64,000 nt of DNA from NCBI GenBank assembly GCA_018398805.1, contig JAGFBZ010001170.1, positions 1,141,001 through 1,205,000 of the forward strand, read 5' to 3'. Source of the stretch: Hirundichthys speculiger. Its lineage: Eukaryota; Chordata; Actinopteri; Beloniformes; Exocoetidae. Of the stretch, positions 61,872-64,000 are shown one piece after another. Numbering within the stretch: position 1 is the stretch's first letter; every line of letters begins with the position of its first letter. The notes beneath the pieces were generated by a model, which worked only from the letters and a program-made list of their open reading frames with translations, was not told where the DNA came from and did not search any database. A program made the position numbers and the translations under genes.

Positions 61872-64000
61872 ATGTAGACGCACGACTCTCGCCATGTTTC
61901 CGCTTGCCTTCTGTCAATCAGGATGCAATATTGAACATGCCCACTGGTATTCAGTGCAAAGAGGTACAGTTCTTTACAAATCATTGCTAATGCAAACGAT
62001 GCTCATGTTGCTCATTCCAAGTGTTTACTGCCATGGGAGAGGAACTATTCCTGTAACGGCCTACATGTGTCGTCTATGTAATTTCACTATATGGTCAATC
62101 AACTGAAAAAGTTGAAATTTCAAATGCCTGCTGGATGTACACACTGGCATTGGAAGCTGGCACACATAGATATTTTCTGCTAAATCCACTATTGGATCTT
62201 AAAATTTTCAGTGCTCCAAAAAACACTGGAAGGATTAGCTTTGCAACTACGTCAGAGATGACGAGAAGTTACAAATAGTGATGCAGGATCTCCGCTAAAA
62301 ACAAAATGCATCTTAAGTTGAGGGTCCCTCTGATCAACATTATTGTTGGGTATAAAAGATACATCATTAGGGATAGAATTTAGTTGTAAAATTAAATGTT
62401 AAAATTCAGATTTCAGTTTTTCAATACATGTCAACAGGTTGTTAACGCCTTACATGATGATTCACTTTAGAAAAAAAAACAGATGTATTTCATGAATTAA
62501 TGTGAGTCTGAGAGCCTAGACCTGCTGTCTACAGTAGTTCATAGACAAAAGGTGAACATCTAATAGAAATATGTAGCATACAAAGCCAGGAAGACATTAG
62601 TCAGTCTAGTCGTTTCTCAGTCATCTTCCAGGCAGACCTTTAAAGGATCACTTCAGCTTTGCTTTGTGTGCATGAACTAGCTAAAGATGAAGACAACATT
62701 ATATTAAATCAATTATACTGAAATCAAGCCAAACAGTTGGAGAAGAGGACTGAAAGAGTTCAAGATTTCCACCTGAGCCACAAATGGGTAAATGCAATGA
62801 GTTGCAGCCACAAGAAGCATGTCCTGATCCAAGGACAGCAGATTACAGAGCCTGTCTGACTGGACTCCTGTCAGGAAGTCATTTCCCCTGCTAGCTAGTG
62901 CTAGTACTGGGGCTAGTGTCCAACAAAGGATCTTTTAACTTGAATAGATTAGCTTAATTGTTATGACCAACTCTATGATATGTCGTGGGTAACGATATTT
63001 GCAGCAGATTCTTTTCTACTGGTTGTGGTTTAAAGCACAGTGGATCAATGGTGGTCAAGCACATAACCCAACACCCTGCAGACACCCTGTTTAGACTTGG
63101 CTCTCCACTTGGCCGGTCCGGTCCTCCGTTCGTTCTTTCCAATCCGTTGTCGCCATGTCGTCGTCTTCTGGTCCAATCCACTGCCGGCATTTCCTGAAAA
63201 AGAAGAAAGACTACATATCCTACAACGCCATTTTATTTACCTGGCCAGGTCTTTGTCTCCAAACACGTGTTTCTAACCGGCTACAGCTGGACTAGTTTGT
63301 TACATTTCTAATATAAAGTGAAGACAAAACATACACTAAGATCAATCTAAGACACTGTGACATGGACATATGGTTCATTAAACAAAACAATAATATGGTA
63401 AAAAACAATGAGCGAAAATAAAACAGTGAGATATAAACAAAGAGATAATGTCATTGATGCTTCCAACATCAATATTAATAACGCTATTGATAACACTATT
63501 AGTACCTATATGTAACTAATGTGTATCTGTACAAAAATGAGAACCACTAGCTGCACTAATTCTGGACCTGAAAAGTTAAGAAAATTCCAACCTAACACTA
63601 CACAATGGATTGCAGTGTGTCATTGTGTTCCTTTGTTGACTCTGCTTTCAGGATAGCTGCTTATGTTTGAATATTGATAAGACAGTTTTACACAATATAA
63701 ATAAGATGGAGTTCATTCTGTGTGACTAAATGTGTGAGCGTGTGCAGCAATGAAAGAGAGCCAGTTTTACTCTCGTGTTCCTTCTGATTATTCAGGTTAC
63801 AGGTTATTGCCAACAGACCTATGACATAAGTGCTGGTATTGTCTGAAAACCAGAGAACAGATATGGTACATGTACCTTGAGTAAACGTTATCAACGTCAA
63901 CTTGTTCAGAAAATAAAGATTAAATAAAATACAATAAATGTACCCAACAAACTTTTAATATCTATCTTGCTTGGTGCATGAATAGAAATCCCTAAGTACA
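59616..64000. other. Downstream of ca4, no gene recognised
   Basis: AT-rich, with an A-run at 61398-61413 and the 27-C run at 61841-61867. The moderately GC-rich piece at 63050-63200 has open frames on both strands but no known homology. Confidence 0.5.
61841..61867. repeat. C27 homopolymer
   Basis: Twenty-seven consecutive C on the + strand. The minus strand is a G27 run able to form quadruplexes. The true length is hard to sequence. Confidence 0.97.

Noticed and set aside
62954..63197. Open frames on both strands downstream of ca4
   Set aside because: The peptides (Arg-rich on minus, mixed on plus) match no known family and have no supporting splice sites. It could be the start of a neighbouring gene, but the sequence does not show it.
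1..64000. CRISPR array, phage, integron or bacterial defence system
   Set aside because: No spaced direct repeats or bacterial genes. Spliced vertebrate genes and fish repeats show this is eukaryotic nuclear DNA.

Overview
The window is vertebrate nuclear DNA, most likely from a percomorph-type teleost. Genes are split into many small exons with GT..AG introns. The DNA between them holds relics of fish-type non-LTR retrotransposons (L2-like and CR1/Rex-like), Tc1-like, hAT-like and Harbinger-like transposons, and many microsatellites. There are no prokaryotic operons, rRNA genes, CRISPR arrays or stand-alone tRNA genes.

Two protein-coding genes can be read exon by exon, both on the + strand. 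The first is mtmr4 (myotubularin-related protein 4, a PtdIns3P/PtdIns(3,5)P2 3-phosphatase with a C-terminal FYVE finger), at 6481-46673 with a 3' UTR to about 48.25 kb. I assign 20 constitutive coding segments, all phase-compatible, giving about 1199 residues. The HCSDGWDRT active site and the split FYVE domain are complete. The second is a GPI-anchored carbonic anhydrase 4 (ca4-like) at 51905-58098 with a 3' UTR to about 59.6 kb. It has 8 coding exons, about 308 residues, all three zinc histidines, a signal peptide and a C-terminal GPI signal. Exon 5 of ca4 carries one base too many, which shifts the frame and creates a stop.

Layout: 1-6480 is upstream DNA with an hAT relic (about 1.5-2.6 kb), an L2-type tail (3.0 kb) and a Harbinger-like relic (4.45-4.94 kb). 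6.5-30.5 kb holds the first mtmr4 exons, separated by large introns full of transposon relics. 30.5-42.9 kb holds the body of mtmr4: PH-GRAM, phosphatase, linker and coiled coil, with an antisense L2-like LINE at 35.9-37.7 kb. 42.9-46.5 kb is the intron that splits the FYVE finger and contains a 350-bp TTTC tract. 48.3-51.9 kb is the intergenic space, with a DNA-transposon relic and a complete TIR element. 51.9-58.1 kb is ca4, with a CpG-rich block in intron 1. 59.6-64 kb is gene-poor.

The two genes act in different processes: endosomal phosphoinositide turnover for mtmr4, and extracellular CO2/bicarbonate hydration for ca4. Their adjacency fits the human location of MTMR4 and CA4 on the same arm of chromosome 17, and I see no functional coupling. 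No wholly new system is evident. The most useful leads are two apparent coding disruptions (a ca4 frameshift, and an mtmr4 interruption that a 73-bp intron would resolve), a candidate 30-nt in-frame micro-exon in mtmr4, and a small TIR element nested in an L2 tail with a 12-bp target duplication.
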